In this document: in pieces, positions 1 to 9,974 of the stretch
Layout of the letters: every line of letters starts with the position of its first letter
How positions within the stretch are numbered: the stretch's first letter is position 1
Origin: Periplaneta americana
Lineage: Eukaryota; Arthropoda; Insecta; Blattodea; Blattidae
Assembly (NCBI RefSeq): GCF_040183065.1
Contig: NC_091119.1
Location: forward strand, 196,826,043-196,890,042
Length of the DNA: 64,000 nucleotides
Direction of reading: 5' to 3'
Position numbers and translations under genes: made by a program
Notes under the pieces: model-generated
What the model was told of the DNA's origin: nothing
Seen by the model: the letters and a program-made list of their open reading frames with translations, nothing else
Database searches by the model: none

Positions 1-152
1 ATCTCCTGGCCTAGTTGCCTCATAAGTGATTCAGGCCTGTCTTCGGACAAGTATTTTGTTTAATCCATGTTGAATCTTTCGTACACTAATTTTAACACTT
101 GTATATAAATAATTGATTAAATGGCGATCTTACTCGTGTTAATTATGTTAAT

Positions 153-1118
153 TATACCCATGAGCCAACAACACTACAATGAAGAAGTGAACACAATCAA
201 ATACATAGCACAAGAAAATGGTTACAACCCAAACATAATAGACAACATCATAAGGAAGACAAAACAAAAACTCAACAAACACAAAAACACAACACAAACA
301 CAAGAACACAAGAAATACATCATACTTACTTACTTACTTACAAATGGCTTTTAAGGAACCCGAAGGTTCATTGCCGCCCTCACATAAGCCCGCCATCGGT
401 CCCTATCCTGTGCAAGATTAATCCAGTCTCTATCATCATACCCCACCTCCCTCAAATCCATTTTAATATTATCCTCCCATCTACGTCTCGGCCTCCCTAA
501 AGGTCTTTTTCCCTCCGGTCTCCCAACTAACACTCTATATGCATTTCTGGATCCGCCCATACGTGCTACATGCCCTGCCCATCTCAAACGTCTCGATTTT
601 ATGTTCCTAATTATGTCAGGTGAAGAATACAATGCGTGCAGTTCTGTGTTGTGTAACTTTCTCCATTCTCCTGTAACTTCATCCCGCTTAGCCCCAAATA
701 TTTTCCTTAGCACCTTATTCTCAAACACCCTGAACCTATGTTCCTCTCTCAGAGTGAGAGTCCAAGTTTCACAACCATACAGAACAACCGGTAATATTAA
801 CATACAAAAACAAAAACACACACAAGATCGCATCCTCATTCAGAAAACAGAAATACAACATAGCATACACATTACAAAGACATCTCAACACACAAACAAC
901 ACACAGGCATATACAAACTCACATGCAATAGTTGCGACAATTTCTACATTGGACAGACAGGCAGATCATTCCAAACTCGATACAAAGAACACATTGCAGC
1001 AATAACCAGAGGACACAATACATCTATATACGCCGAACACATAACTAATGCTAACCACACATACAATAACATAAATACAGACATGGAAATCCTACACATA
1101 CAACCCAAAAACCAATAA
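153..1118 (+). pseudogene. GIY-YIG endonuclease region of Penelope-like element, broken
   Basis: The first part (153-323) reads in frame from IPMSQQHYNEE to about HKKYI, then is cut by the LINE. The second part resumes after about 799. In the frame beginning near 907 it gives GIYKLTCNSCDNFYIGQTG, the GIY...YIG core with the CxxC pair typical of Penelope endonucleases, followed by RYKEH and TYNNIN motifs. A TAA at about 1117 ends the frame earlier than in copy C. No function is expected. In intact elements this domain nicks the target site for reverse transcription. Confidence 0.75.
324..798 (-). mobile_element. RTE-clade LINE 3' end, copy 1 (5'-truncated), inserted in Penelope copy A
   Basis: The minus strand encodes the C-terminus of an RTE-type endonuclease/reverse transcriptase protein: [57 protein letters not shown] and a final MNLRVP. 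The element ends in a (TTAC)n tail at 324-340, as RTE elements end in short tandem repeats. The 5' truncation falls at about 798, where sequence homologous to copy 2 stops and Penelope sequence resumes. No clean target duplication could be defined. Reading frame 351-797 is open, so this is a fairly young fragment. Confidence 0.85.
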
Positions 1119-1254
1119 CTCAACACACTAGAACAATATGAAATATACAGACACACAGACAAATTCTCAACACACACACTATTTGACACAACTCTTCATC
1201 ACACGAACGCACCCACACAACAGGCAGCGAAGTTGAGATGACGCCGAGATCTAG

Positions 1255-1295
1255 TAGGCTCTGAGGATGGTGTCGAATAGCACCGAAACGGCTTA
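1255..1295 (+). ncRNA. hammerhead-like ribozyme motif, Penelope copy A
   Basis: The string CTGAGGA (1261-1267) matches the hammerhead core CUGANGA. A short hairpin follows (GGTGT pairing with GCACC, loop CGAATA), and then GAAAC (1285-1289). Penelope-like elements are known to carry hammerhead ribozymes between their ORF and terminal repeat, which is where this lies. One extra T stands between the core and stem II, so activity is uncertain. Confidence 0.45.
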
Positions 1296-1388
1296 CATAA
1301 TTAACACGAGTAAGATCGCCATTTAATCAATTATTTAGTTTAAGGTATTTCTTTGTATCTAATTTGTCACTATGTGTGTCTGTGCTAG

Positions 1389-1605
1389 GTATTCATGGCA
1401 ACTTCAGCTTGCTTGCAAGTGGCAGTAGTGGTCCATCTGCCGCGGCAGCTACAGCAGAGTTTGCCGAAGTGACGGTGGTCCCGGTGGCTACGGCTGGTCC
1501 GTGTAACTCCCCCTGTAGAACCATCTTCCCATTCCTCATATTGCTGTTCTTCATGACCTTCATTGTTGCAGTAACGCAGATGCCATTATTAATGATAGTG
1601 CTCAG
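1389..1605 (+). CDS. OATP/SLCO transporter, internal exon (third-last membrane segment)
   Basis: This exon belongs to an organic anion transporting polypeptide, a 12-pass plasma-membrane carrier. It follows an acceptor (gtgctag) and ends at a CTCAG/GTAATT donor. After an extracellular Ser/Ala-rich stretch it encodes AGPCNSPC, part of the conserved cysteine-rich extracellular loop. Then comes the hydrophobic segment TIFPFLILLFFMTFIVAVTQ and the family motif QMPLLMIVLR. It starts with two bases of a split codon, so the preceding exon must supply one base. It ends in phase 2 and joins 4038 to give ..IVLR/SVGEEERSFALG. The upstream exons (N-terminus, first nine segments) are outside the window. 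A family call is secure. The exact paralogue (for example Oatp74D-like) is not determined. Confidence 0.9.
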
Positions 1606-2014
1606 GTAATTCAGAGCTTTCTGAACTCCATATTCATGGCGAAAACGTTGAACTGATGTTATATTTTCAAATGCTGTGTAAAACAGCGCGCATTTAGCTC
1701 GTTGTCTTGCAGTAAATGATTTCTTTATTCAGTCGTTGCTAAGAGATAATCTGATTTCTTTTGTTCGTAAAAAGAATCATACAAAACTCCTGTGTTTTAA
1801 TATCTCAAAGCCTATTGACTTATGAAAAATTAACAAGACTTCCAGATTATGAAAAATGGAACAAATATGAAAATTGTAAATCCAGAAAAGTTTAATGCAA
1901 GAAGTCCTAAAATTGAAAGAAACTCTAGGAATAGTTATCTATTAATAACCTGATTGATTGTGTAGATATACAATACAACCTACAATTACAATCTTTAACA
2001 ATAAAGATATTTCT

Positions 2015-2157
2015 TCGGAATATATAGTTTATTGCTTTCACGTGTTACATATTAGGTTATGAAACTAGTCAAGAAGGTACCGTAACCTAATATTTAACAC
2101 GTGAAACTATATATTCCGAAGTGGTATAGTGTTAAAAGTTGTGTAATCAAGATGTAT
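2015..2157 (+). repeat. inverted-repeat solo terminal fragment (Penelope-type end)
   Basis: Arms around CTTCGGAATATATAG (2015-2062) and its reverse complement (2080-2124) form a hairpin. An 8-bp difference (gcaataaa) is present only in the left arm. The right arm runs into GTGTTAAAAGTTGTGTAATC, a sequence also found at the 3' end of Penelope copy B (about 14605-14645) and reversed at 39061-39110. This suggests a stray terminal repeat of that subfamily. Confidence 0.55.
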
Positions 2158-2243
2158 AAAGATATTTCTCCTCAGGAAGCAAAAATTCTAACATTACAAA
2201 CTCTACATACTCCATACCGGTATCCATTAAGTAATTGGTAATT

Positions 2244-2247
<4 letters not shown>

Positions 2248-2302
<55 letters not shown>

Positions 2303-2307
2303 CACAG
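2248..2307. repeat. (TA)n followed by (CA)n microsatellite
   Basis: A TA dinucleotide run of about 45 bp is followed directly by a short ACACAC run, immediately before the RNase H remnant. Confidence 0.95.
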
Positions 2308-2690
2308 ATGGCTCTCTCATGGATTCTGAGGAAGTAACTGGAGCAGGTGGTACTTGTGAATTCTTTTTCTTCTATAAGAAAAATATCACATATTTTGATG
2401 CAGAAGTTGAAGCTATTTATACATCCGTTCAAAATGTATTTCTTTGGATTCAATGTTGCAACAACATAGTCATATTAAGTGACTCTAGAGCCACAATACA
2501 GTACAATCAATAGTATCAACAAATCAACCAAAAATTAAAAAAATTAAAGAAATTCATTCAATCATTAAACAAATCCAAAGATTTTATAAAATCTTAGTTC
2601 TTCAGTGGATTCGCGCACATTGTAGTATAAGCGGAAATAAGAGAGCTGACATTCTAGCAAAGAAAGGCACTAAAGTTGAACAAAAATAAA
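2305..2690 (+). pseudogene. RNase H domain of a non-LTR retrotransposon, frameshifted
   Basis: The reading frame gives HTDGSLMDSEE, then FDAEVEAIY and ILSDSRATIQ. These carry the first three acidic residues of an RNase H fold (the D of TDGS, the E of AEVEA, the D of SDSRA). A shift of frame near 2503 then gives QWIRAHCSISGNKRADILAKKG, with the last catalytic D in RAD. The order and spacing fit the RNase H that follows reverse transcriptase in I/Jockey-like LINEs. The rest of the element is missing on the left and a microsatellite abuts it. It is not retroviral as far as can be seen, since no integrase or protease lies nearby. Confidence 0.7.
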
Positions 2691-2769
2691 ACTATAATTT
2701 TTCATATTATTCAATAAAACAAGTTATTAAAAATAATTATAATGTCCAAATATTAAATACCTTCTCTCG

Positions 2770-3028
2770 ATTCCTCTGCACAGAACATCCTTCTAATCAT
2801 CATCTTTCAGCATATCTATTCCACGCCTCTGGAACTCTCTCCCTGACCATGTCAGAGACTGTCGGACAATATCAAAATTCAAATTTAAATTAAAAAACCA
2901 CATTCTAGTTCATGGAATTGCTTGTTGAACACCTGTCAGGTTGCGCAACTTCGGCTTAACCCATGACATATAGTAAATATTGTAACTATGCTGTTGTAAA
3001 ATTGACAATTAATATGTAATGTACTACA

Positions 3029-3066
<38 letters not shown>

Positions 3067-3304
3067 CAGTTATCACTATCATCATTGCTATCTCTGTTTT
3101 TCTTTCTTTTTTTTTTTCTTGTGTTAGCTCGATGAGAGCTCTATAATGTTCTTTTGACCCTGTTGACCCTCTATAGGGCTTTAATTTAATTTGTATTATT
3201 TTCACCAGCGTCTGTATTTCTTTTTTGTATTTATATATGCTATCTGGTGGGATGGAAGGGAAGGCCTTATGGCCTTAATGCTGTCAGATTAAATAAATAA
3301 AGAA
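2770..3304 (+). mobile_element. LINE 3' end with RT C-terminal tail and 3' UTR
   Basis: The + strand frame reads IPRLWNSLPDHVRDCRTISKFKFKLKNHILVHGIAC, a pattern (NSLP..VR....S...FK..LK) common at the C-terminus of CR1/Jockey-type LINE proteins. An (ATT)n stretch and a 3' region ending in aaggccttatggccttaatg and an A-rich tail follow. The aaggccttatggcctta ending is shared with 61729-61795. It may be a different family from the adjacent RNase H fragment. Confidence 0.6.
3030..3064. repeat. (ATT)n microsatellite
   Basis: About eleven ATT units in uninterrupted series. Confidence 0.95.
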
Positions 3305-3698
3305 AAGGTTTCAGTCTCTAAAAAATTCTCATTGAAAAAATTTACTAGGAAAGACCTGATTTAATTTCTGACCTACCACGTAAATATGCTGTAGTCATTT
3401 TCAGACTCCTTACAGGTCATTTACATAGGTTCCGGGTTCAATTCCCAATGGGATCAGAAATTTTCATGTTAACGATCGCAATTTTTTTTTTCAGTAGACT
3501 TTTCTTTCCGTCATGCCTATGTTAAAATAATGCCACCTCACAACTCACCAATATTTATTTATCACACGGTGCAAAGAAACAGAGAAACAGAGAAAAAAAT
3601 ATTTTATATATTCATATTTATAAGCGAAAATACTGTTACCAGCTCTACCCAGTACCCTTAAGCATTTGAACACTGTAAGCACAGCCGTCTGTAAACAA

Positions 3699-3768
3699 TT
3701 GAGCTGTTCAGAGCAGAAGTGGTGTAAGTAAATTTTGACTTACACCACTTTTGCTCTGAACGGCTCAA
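3699..3768. repeat. palindromic MITE, copy 1
   Basis: A 70-bp near-perfect palindrome: TTGAGCTGTTCAGAGCAGAA at the left and its reverse complement at the right, with a short AAATTTTG centre. A second copy lies 155 bp downstream. Confidence 0.8.
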
Positions 3769-3922
3769 ATAAATAATATACAAAATACAATTTCTACTTT
3801 CTCTTTGTTTCTCTCTCTCTCTCTCAATCTCTCAGTTCTTCGTATATACATTTACAGTCAAAATATATATTCATGTCATTTAAATTTGTATAATAACGAC
3901 CGAATCATTAGCCTAGTTTATA

Positions 3923-3990
3923 TGAGCTGTTCAGAGCAAAAGTGGTGTAAGTCAAAATTGACTTACATCACTTCTGCTCTGAACGGCTCA
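3923..3990. repeat. palindromic MITE, copy 2
   Basis: The same 68-70 bp foldback as at 3699, with only a few substitutions. It ends about 47 bp before the OATP exon that starts at 4038. Confidence 0.8.
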
Positions 3991-4037
3991 ATTGAAGCAT
4001 TCACTTACTGACAGTTATTTGATGTTTTCTTCTTCAG

Positions 4038-4226
4038 GTCTGTGGGAGAAGAAGAGCGCTCATTTGCATTAGGGATGCAATTTGTGATATTCCGTCTGTT
4101 TGGGTACATCCCTGCACCAATATTGTTTGGAAATTTAATTGATTCAACATGCCTTTTGTGGAAAAGCACATGTGGGGAGAAAGGTGGACGGTGTCTTCTC
4201 TACGACATTGAGCAGTTCCGATATAA
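4038..4226 (+). CDS. OATP/SLCO transporter, internal exon (second-last membrane segment)
   Basis: The acceptor TTCTTCAG and donor AA/GTGAGT bound 63 codons. The first base completes an AGG codon with the previous exon. The peptide reads (R)SVGEEERSFALGMQFVIFRL, then FGYIPAPILFGNLID, then STCLLWKSTCGEKGGRCLLYDIEQFRYK. The RSFALGxQF, GYIPAPIxFG and CxLW...CG...G.C.xY..xxFR signatures are diagnostic of OATP carriers, where they cover the eleventh membrane segment and the following extracellular cysteine loop. It ends in phase 2 (AA) and is completed by A at 9163 to give Lys. No frame damage is seen. Confidence 0.95.
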
Positions 4227-4804
4227 GTGAGTTTTGTGGCACTTTGTTATGTGTATTTGTTCAGTTCATGTAGTTTATCTAATACATAACATTTATAATA
4301 TTTTGCACTATATAAGGAATTCCTCGACAGAGAAAATGGAGTAACTTAGTTGCCAACAGAATGCTTTCATTTCTTTGGTGGCTATTCTTAAGGCGATGGA
4401 TCAGTGAAAATAGTGAAAAATCTTAAAAAATGAACATTTTATTGATTATTCTAAAAAATTGTTTAATCATTTACTTTTCATTATCTGTAGTTTGTTCACC
4501 CCTATGTTACTTAAGTCCCAACATATGTATGTGTTTATTTACACTGCAAGTGGGTAAACACCCAGGGGCAGTGGTAACTTAATTACACACAACAGAAATT
4601 AATACACAATGATTACAAGATACACAATAAATGCAATTAATAATACATATTTTATTTATTTATTTTTTTATTTTTACTATCTGATCTTCCAAGGCTAGCC
4701 TATAGACATAGAACAACACACAATTTACAAAAATGGTTGTACATAAATGGGCATATGAAAAAATATATAGATAAAAATTTAAGATAAAAATACAGATTTT
4801 CAAT

Positions 4805-4806
<2 letters not shown>

Positions 4807-4840
<34 letters not shown>
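4807..4840. repeat. (TA)n microsatellite
   Basis: About 34 bp of uninterrupted TA. Confidence 0.95.
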
Positions 4841-4845
<5 letters not shown>

Positions 4846-5079
4846 TTAAACAATTATGTAGAGTGTTTACCATATGGGTAATTTTTTTAAGATGGCAACT
4901 TAGTATTTAATTATGTTTTGGACAATTTCGTCTTGAATATCTTTGCCTAATTTATATTTTCCTTTCCGAACCTAATTAATAAGTGAACCTTATTTTCCAT
5001 TACAACCTACATATATTATGTATAGGCACTACATAAGTTTCACATTGGTACTGATAATTAATCTTTCACTTTACTCTCA

Positions 5080-5200
5080 TCTCACTCATTGCACTGGCAC
5101 TATGACACATTTCACTGACACTTTAGGACACGTTTCACTGACACTACATAACACATGTCACTGACACTTTAGAACACATTTCACTGACACTATAAATTAC
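5080..5200. repeat. minisatellite, unit about 27-30 bp
   Basis: The core TTTCACTGACACT recurs four to five times at roughly 28-bp spacing, with ATGACAC/TAGAACAC linkers. It sits directly left of the inverted-repeat element. Confidence 0.7.
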
Positions 5201-5327
5201 ACTGATCGAAACTATTCACTGCCATTGGAAACCATAACTTCACTGACTCACCTCGCTTCACTGATACAACAGTTCAAATAAGACATACAATATGGAGCTG
5301 GTAATTTTAAGGTGAATTTACAGAATA

Positions 5328-6293
5328 TCCACATAAAACCTTTACAACTTCAGATGTAAATATCAAATTATTGAGACATGATATCTGGATACGGTTTTCT
5401 GCATGGTAATCAGAAACTGTCAAAGTTTTTATGGGAATTTTAGTGGATTGCTTAAGTACGTTTTTTGGTTGAAGATATGAATTTTGGTGAAATCTGAAAC
5501 CTGACAGTGAAGGAGATGTGGATACCTCAGGAGATGGCACAATGTGTATCCTGATTTTTCGAGACATGATCAATGAGCCCTAGTAAGTCCATTTGCACTG
5601 CCACCAGGGAATTGAACTTGCCACATTCGACTGTCCACAAAATCCTTTACAAGAATCTGAGGTTGTACTCTTTTTAGTTTTTATTTTATTAATATAAATG
5701 CTAATTTAATCAACAACATATACAAAAACAATCAGTTAACTTTAATACAAAAAATGAAATAAATAATTTATGGTGCAAAGTTCAACTAGTGCAATCTCTT
5801 CAGCCAAATAACCGTCCATGCCACACAGCATTCGCTGTCGACATGCTGGCTAAAATTGACACCAAGAGGAAGGATTCCTTCGGGGACAAATGCTGCTTAC
5901 ACACGTTCAATGTTCTCCACATTTGTGCTTTGCCGCACATTGCCCTTTTGCCGCGGCACATTCCCAGTCTGCATAAATTTTCGGTGCCACTCCCGGATTG
6001 TTGGCCGTGATGACAGTTCTCTTCCATATTGGGTCCGACGTGATGTTGCACCTATGTATCTGATCGTGTCTCAATAAACCAGGATACACATTTTGCCATC
6101 TCCTGAAGTGTCCACATCTTTTTCACTCTCAGATTTCAGATTTCACCAAAATTCTTACCTGCAACCAAAAAACGCATTTCAACAATCCAACAAAATTTCC
6201 ATAAAATTTTCTGATTAACATGCAGAAAACCGCATCCAGATATCATGTCTCAATAATTTGTTATGTCTGTAATTGTAAAGGTTTCATGTGGAG
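5328..6293. mobile_element. DNA transposon relic with about 220-bp imperfect inverted arms
   Basis: The left arm 5328-5553 and the right arm 6079-6293 are reverse complements with scattered differences; both carry GAGACATGATATCTGGAT and GATTTCACCAAAATTC-type blocks. Between them, on the minus strand, lies the helix-turn-helix part of a Tc1/mariner-like transposase. The catalytic domain is missing, so the element is non-autonomous. Confidence 0.65.
5805..6070 (-). pseudogene. N-terminal HTH region of a mariner/Tc-like (DUF4817-type) transposase
   Basis: The minus strand frame, read through one stop, gives RPTIREWHRKFMQTGNV, then PRQKGNVRQSTNVENIERV, a stop, then AAFVPEGILPLGVNF. This matches the pattern of the second helix-turn-helix of the insect DUF4817-type IS630/Tc1/mariner transposases (IR.WxxxFxxTGSVxxxKxxGRP...ENIERVRAAF). 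No DDE catalytic motif follows. The stop replaces the expected Arg of ERVRAAF. Confidence 0.6.
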
Positions 6294-7187
6294 ACCCTTT
6301 ATATTGTGATGTCGTTATTTAGCAGTCATCTTCTCATCTTTCTGATTTTTGGCACATTTTTGATTTCAAAATACTCTAGTGAATAAAGTTTTCCTTCAGA
6401 AGGCCTGAAATTTTGCACAGAAGGTCATGAATATGTTATAAATCAACTGACACATCCTTTATATTACACTAATTAAAATGTTGAAATTGCAATAATTATA
6501 AAAAAAACTGAAATTAGAAACTACAAGAAACTATGGATACAAAGTTACTACTGTATCTTTTTCTCAAAACTTGCTTTCGGATTATCAGTTTTCTTACTCA
6601 TGTCTTTAGGAATAGAAAGAAATATTTTTAAGGAAAAAAAAGACTTTGAATTATGAAAATTAATAGCAATATTTATATTGATAACTTAAAAATTAATTGA
6701 ATTATCAGATTGAAAATTTATACGATGCATGACCCTGTACCCTATAATGTGTGATAAAAATTTCACTTTCATAGAACCGAAAATGTAGAAGTTTTAGAGA
6801 TCCATCATCTTAATGTGCTCAGATGGTACAGCAGTAGTTGATTTATTCAAATATAATTTATTTTGTCACAAATACACATTTTATTGATTTACAGAACAAA
6901 CAGCAAATTATTGAATATAATTTTACTGATTTACATAATAGAAAGCAAATTATTGAATGTTCATTTTGCGTGCACATAATATGTGAACATTTACCTTATT
7001 TGCTCGCAATGTAAGACGCATTTTTTTTTCTTTGAAGATGAATCTGAAAAATAATACGTGTCTTGTACGCCAATACTGAGTTTGTGAATGGAATGCTGTG
7101 AAAACTGAGACTGTGATTAAATCATTCAAGAAGTCTGGCATTAGTACAGTAATGCACTGGATGGAACAACGAACAATTAGATGTCCA

Positions 7188-8060
7188 GGATAACAGAGGG
7201 TTTGGAACTGAACGGGTTACATGAGCTGCTTGTCTATGCGGATGACGTGAATATGTTAGGAGAAAATCCACAAACGATTACGGAAAACACGGGAATTTTA
7301 CTGGAATCAAGTAAAAAGATAGGTTTGGAAGTAAATCCCGAAAAGATAAAGTATATGATTATGTCTCGTGACCAGAATATTGTACGAAATGGAAATATAA
7401 AAATTGGAAATTTATCTTTTGAAGAGGTGGAGAAGCTCAAATATCTTGGAGCAACAGTAACAAATATAAAAGATACTCGGGAGGAAATTAAATACAGAAT
7501 AAATATGGGAAATGCCTGTTATTATTCGATTGAGAAGCTTTTATCATCCAGTCTGCTGTCAAAAAATCTGAAAGTTAGAATTTATAAAACAGTTATATTA
7601 CCGGTTGTTCTGTATGGTTGTGAAACTTGGACTCTCACTTTGCGAGAAGAACATAGGTTAAGGGTGTTTGAGAATAAGGTGCTTAGGAAAATATTTGGGG
7701 CTAAGAGGGATGAAGTTACAGGAGAATGGAAAAAGTTACACAACACAGAACTGCATGCATTGTATTCTTCACCCGACATAATTAGGAACATTAAATCCAG
7801 ACGTTTGAGATGGGAAGGGCATGTAGCACGTATGGGCGAATCCAGAAATGCATATAGAGTGTTAGCTGGGAGGCCGGAGGGAAAAAGACCTTTAGGGAGA
7901 CCGAGACGTAGATGGGAAGATAATATTAAAATGGATTTGAGGGAGGTGGGATATGATGATAGAGAATGGATTAATCTTGCTCAGGATAGGGACCAATGGC
8001 GGGCTTATGTGAGGGTGGCAATGAACCTCCTGGTTCCTTAAAAGCCATTAAGTAAGGGAG
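7188..8060 (+). mobile_element. RTE-clade LINE 3' end, copy 2 (5'-truncated, intact frame)
   Basis: The element begins within the reverse transcriptase and ends with CCTTAAAAGCCATT and an AAGTAAG tail. It lies in the sense strand of the OATP intron. Its frame of about 280 codons is uninterrupted, and identity to copies 1 and 3 is high by eye, so this looks like the youngest of the four copies. Confidence 0.85.
7193..8041 (+). CDS. partial RTE endonuclease/reverse transcriptase, C-terminal part
   Basis: The protein fragment starts with [20 protein letters not shown], where YADD is the reverse transcriptase active-site motif C. The thumb region follows ([38 protein letters not shown]), then the RTE C-terminal region [56 protein letters not shown] and MNLLVP-stop. 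The upstream fingers/palm motifs and the endonuclease are missing through 5' truncation, so it cannot retrotranspose. The first ATG (7181) is probably host sequence upstream of the junction. Confidence 0.8.
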   Translation, partial: TEGLELNGLHELLVYADDVNMLGENPQTITENTGILLESSKKIGLEVNPEKIKYMIMSRDQNIVRNGNIKIGNLSFEEVEKLKYLGATVTNIKDTREEIKYRINMGNACYYSIEKLLSSSLLSKNLKVRIYKTVILPVVLYGCETWTLTLREEHRLRVFENKVLRKIFGAKRDEVTGEWKKLHNTELHALYSSPDIIRNIKSRRLRWEGHVARMGESRNAYRVLAGRPEGKRPLGRPRRRWEDNIKMDLREVGYDDREWINLAQDRDQWRAYVRVAMNLLVP

Positions 8061-8587
8061 ATAAGTCATAAAAATGAGTTTTGAGATAAATGAAAATTAA
8101 ACGTAGAATTCTTATTGCAAATAATTTTCTACGCAAATAAAACACATCAAATACTAGTATTATTTTGTTTTTTTGCACACTCACTTATAGAATTTAACTT
8201 AGGTATTCACATGGGGGACAAAACTCCATTTGCACAAAACTGACTTAACCTCCTTGACCCAAATTCGTCATATGAGGACTCAGAGTTGATTCAGAAGAAG
8301 TTTCAAGTGACTCTTCATTTACTGTAGCTCTGGAGATGAATTTCTGGGTTTTGACGAAGAAGATTAAGAGGTAGGTATTCTTTCCGTCAGAGTAGGTATT
8401 TGATTAAAGTAGACCTACATAGGTACTGTATTACTTTATATTTGAAATACTGTAACTTAAATTCATTATAATATTTAGTGATAAAGTTTTTTTCCCTCAA
8501 AAATGTGTACAAAAAAAGGGGATGCGTCTTTCATGCCGACAAGTATGATAATTTAAAATGTTCTAATTTTAATTTCAGAATTACTAC

Positions 8588-8870
8588 AATTGAGGACCGT
8601 TTTTGCAAAACTTGCTAACTAAAAATCTAAATTTTACAGGAGAGACAAAATACTATAGTAAGCAAGTTTTTCTGTATCTCTCACTTATAGCAGAAAGCAA
8701 GTTTTGAAAAAACGATCACACTTTGACACACTACAATGAAGAGAAATAAATCAATATTACTAAGACGCTTTGAACATCATGTAGAGGCCTGCCTTATGTT
8801 AACGAATCCATCAAAATCTCAATTTTGCAAATTTTGCAGTTAGCAAGTTTTGCAAAAACGGTCCTCAATT
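8588..8870. repeat. MITE with 33-bp perfect terminal inverted repeats
   Basis: The right end 8838-8870 is the exact reverse complement of the left end 8588-8620 (AATTGAGGACCGTTTTTGCA...). The interior, about 217 bp, has no coding frame but repeats a partial AGCAAGTTTTG motif. Confidence 0.8.
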
Positions 8871-9162
8871 ACTAGTGTTTTTTCTTGAGAAATGTTTGCA
8901 TGTATAAACTTTTATTTTTAATATAATACGAAATATAATACGAAATATTTATTTTTAAGCTTTTGTTATCATTTCATATCTTGATCATGTCGAATTCCCT
9001 TGACTTGCTTATTAATTTCTCAGGAGGAAGCATAATTTTTCTCATAATTTGGTCATTAATACATTTTTATTCAGTATGAATTGAATCTTCCACGTTATTA
9101 AACGCGACATGAGATTCTTGAGTTTTTGGGATATCTAATTGTTTGCGCTCTATGTTACACAG

Positions 9163-9311
9163 ATATGTAGGGATCTGTGCAGGCATCAAGATCCTTGCGT
9201 TGGCCTTGTTCCTCGTGGACTGGTGGTTGGTGCGACGACGACGCCAACTGGAGGATCAGGCTACAATGACAGTTGGTGACCTCGTAGGCTCAATCATTAG
9301 CCTTGATAAAT
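9163..9311 (+). CDS. OATP/SLCO transporter, exon with last membrane segment
   Basis: The acceptor TTACACAG and donor AAAT/GTAAGT fit. The first base completes Lys with the preceding exon, giving FRYK/YVGICAGIKILALALFLVDWWLVRRRR. The YVG...K..AxxLFxxDWWLxRRRR run is the twelfth membrane helix followed by a positively charged cytoplasmic anchor, as expected for an OATP. The remaining codons (QLEDQATMTVGDLVGSIISLDK) start the intracellular tail. It ends with one base (T) of a split codon that joins TA at 11467 to give Leu. Confidence 0.92.
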
Positions 9312-9360
9312 GTAAGTCTAAAACTGGTTCATTACAATTTTATTATGAAGTGAATGGGTG

Positions 9361-9420
9361 AAAATACATTGCAAACAGAACATAGAACACTACAAACACT
9401 TCTCAACACACAAACATATG
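9361..9420 (+). repeat. short Penelope-like fragment
   Basis: CATAGAACACTACAAACAC and CTCAACACACAAACATAT parallel the RTENTLQRHLNTQ coding stretch of Penelope copy C (about 23365-23405). The match is only about 60 bp, so it is tentative. Confidence 0.4.
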
Positions 9421-9779
9421 TTTCTATCACGGCTACTGCAATAACTCTACCAAACACAGCCTACATCCTTTACCTTCCCCTCTCTTTCTGCTGTATTCAT
9501 TCGGTAACACACGACGTGTGCTGCGTTGCAAGATTTAATTTAAACGATTTTCGCTATTATTCAGTTTAAATTCATGACTAAACGATTTAATTTGCAAAAA
9601 AAAAGATTGAAGACATTAACTGTTCAGATTATTTTTACCTATCTGCTTGTATAGTGATCAGCCATTTCTGTCGGGCCATTACCGCAGTGCTGCAAACATT
9701 GGGTAAATACTAGTTTTTTCCTGCTTAACAATGCTTCATCGAAGGAAAAGTGTAATAAAAGTTTTGTTATATTTAACAT

Positions 9780-9929
9780 CAGTGGCGGCTCGTGATAAAA
9801 TATTGTGTGTTCACAATTTTGTGTTCCAAAATCGAAGAGAATTTGAAATCGTACGTTTTTAGCCTAATATGAAATGTCATGATTCCAATGTTTCACTGTC
9901 GAAAAAACCGTATATAAATTCAGAACAAC

Positions 9930-9974
<45 letters not shown>

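Larger units (their letters stand above)
69..1338 (+). mobile_element. Penelope-like element, copy A (truncated, interrupted by a LINE)
   Basis: A 38-bp perfect inverted repeat (111-148 against 1295-1332) encloses the C-terminal part of a Penelope-like reverse transcriptase/GIY-YIG polyprotein. The flank 69-110 is also shared with copy C near 22.93 kb, so the homologous unit extends beyond the inverted repeat. The reverse transcriptase itself is absent, so this is a 5'-truncated copy with an inverted terminal fragment joined to its broken end. A 5'-truncated RTE LINE sits inside it in the opposite orientation. Assignment rests on the GIY-YIG pattern and near-identity to copy C. Confidence 0.8.
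1606..4037 (+). other. OATP intron filled with repeats
   Basis: This intron runs from the GTAATT donor to the TTCTTCAG acceptor. It holds an inverted-repeat terminal fragment (2015-2157), an RNase H-bearing LINE remnant (2305-2690), a second LINE 3' end (2770-3304) and two palindromic MITEs (3699-3768, 3923-3990). No conserved non-repeat block was recognised. Confidence 0.8.
4227..9162 (+). other. OATP intron, about 4.9 kb
   Basis: The donor is GTGAGT and the acceptor TTACACAG. It contains a (TA)n run, a short minisatellite, an inverted-repeat transposon with an HTH transposase remnant, an RTE LINE 3' end in the sense orientation and a MITE. No other exon-like reading frame fits the phase. 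Confidence 0.8.

Noticed and set aside
2316-2690. retroviral RNase H or endogenous retrovirus
   Set aside because: No protease, integrase, envelope or LTR pair nearby. The motif spacing fits a LINE RNase H.
2936-3205. frame with poly-isoleucine
   Set aside because: It is the translation of an (ATT)n microsatellite and LINE 3' UTR. The same applies to 9877-10059 and 62771-62992.
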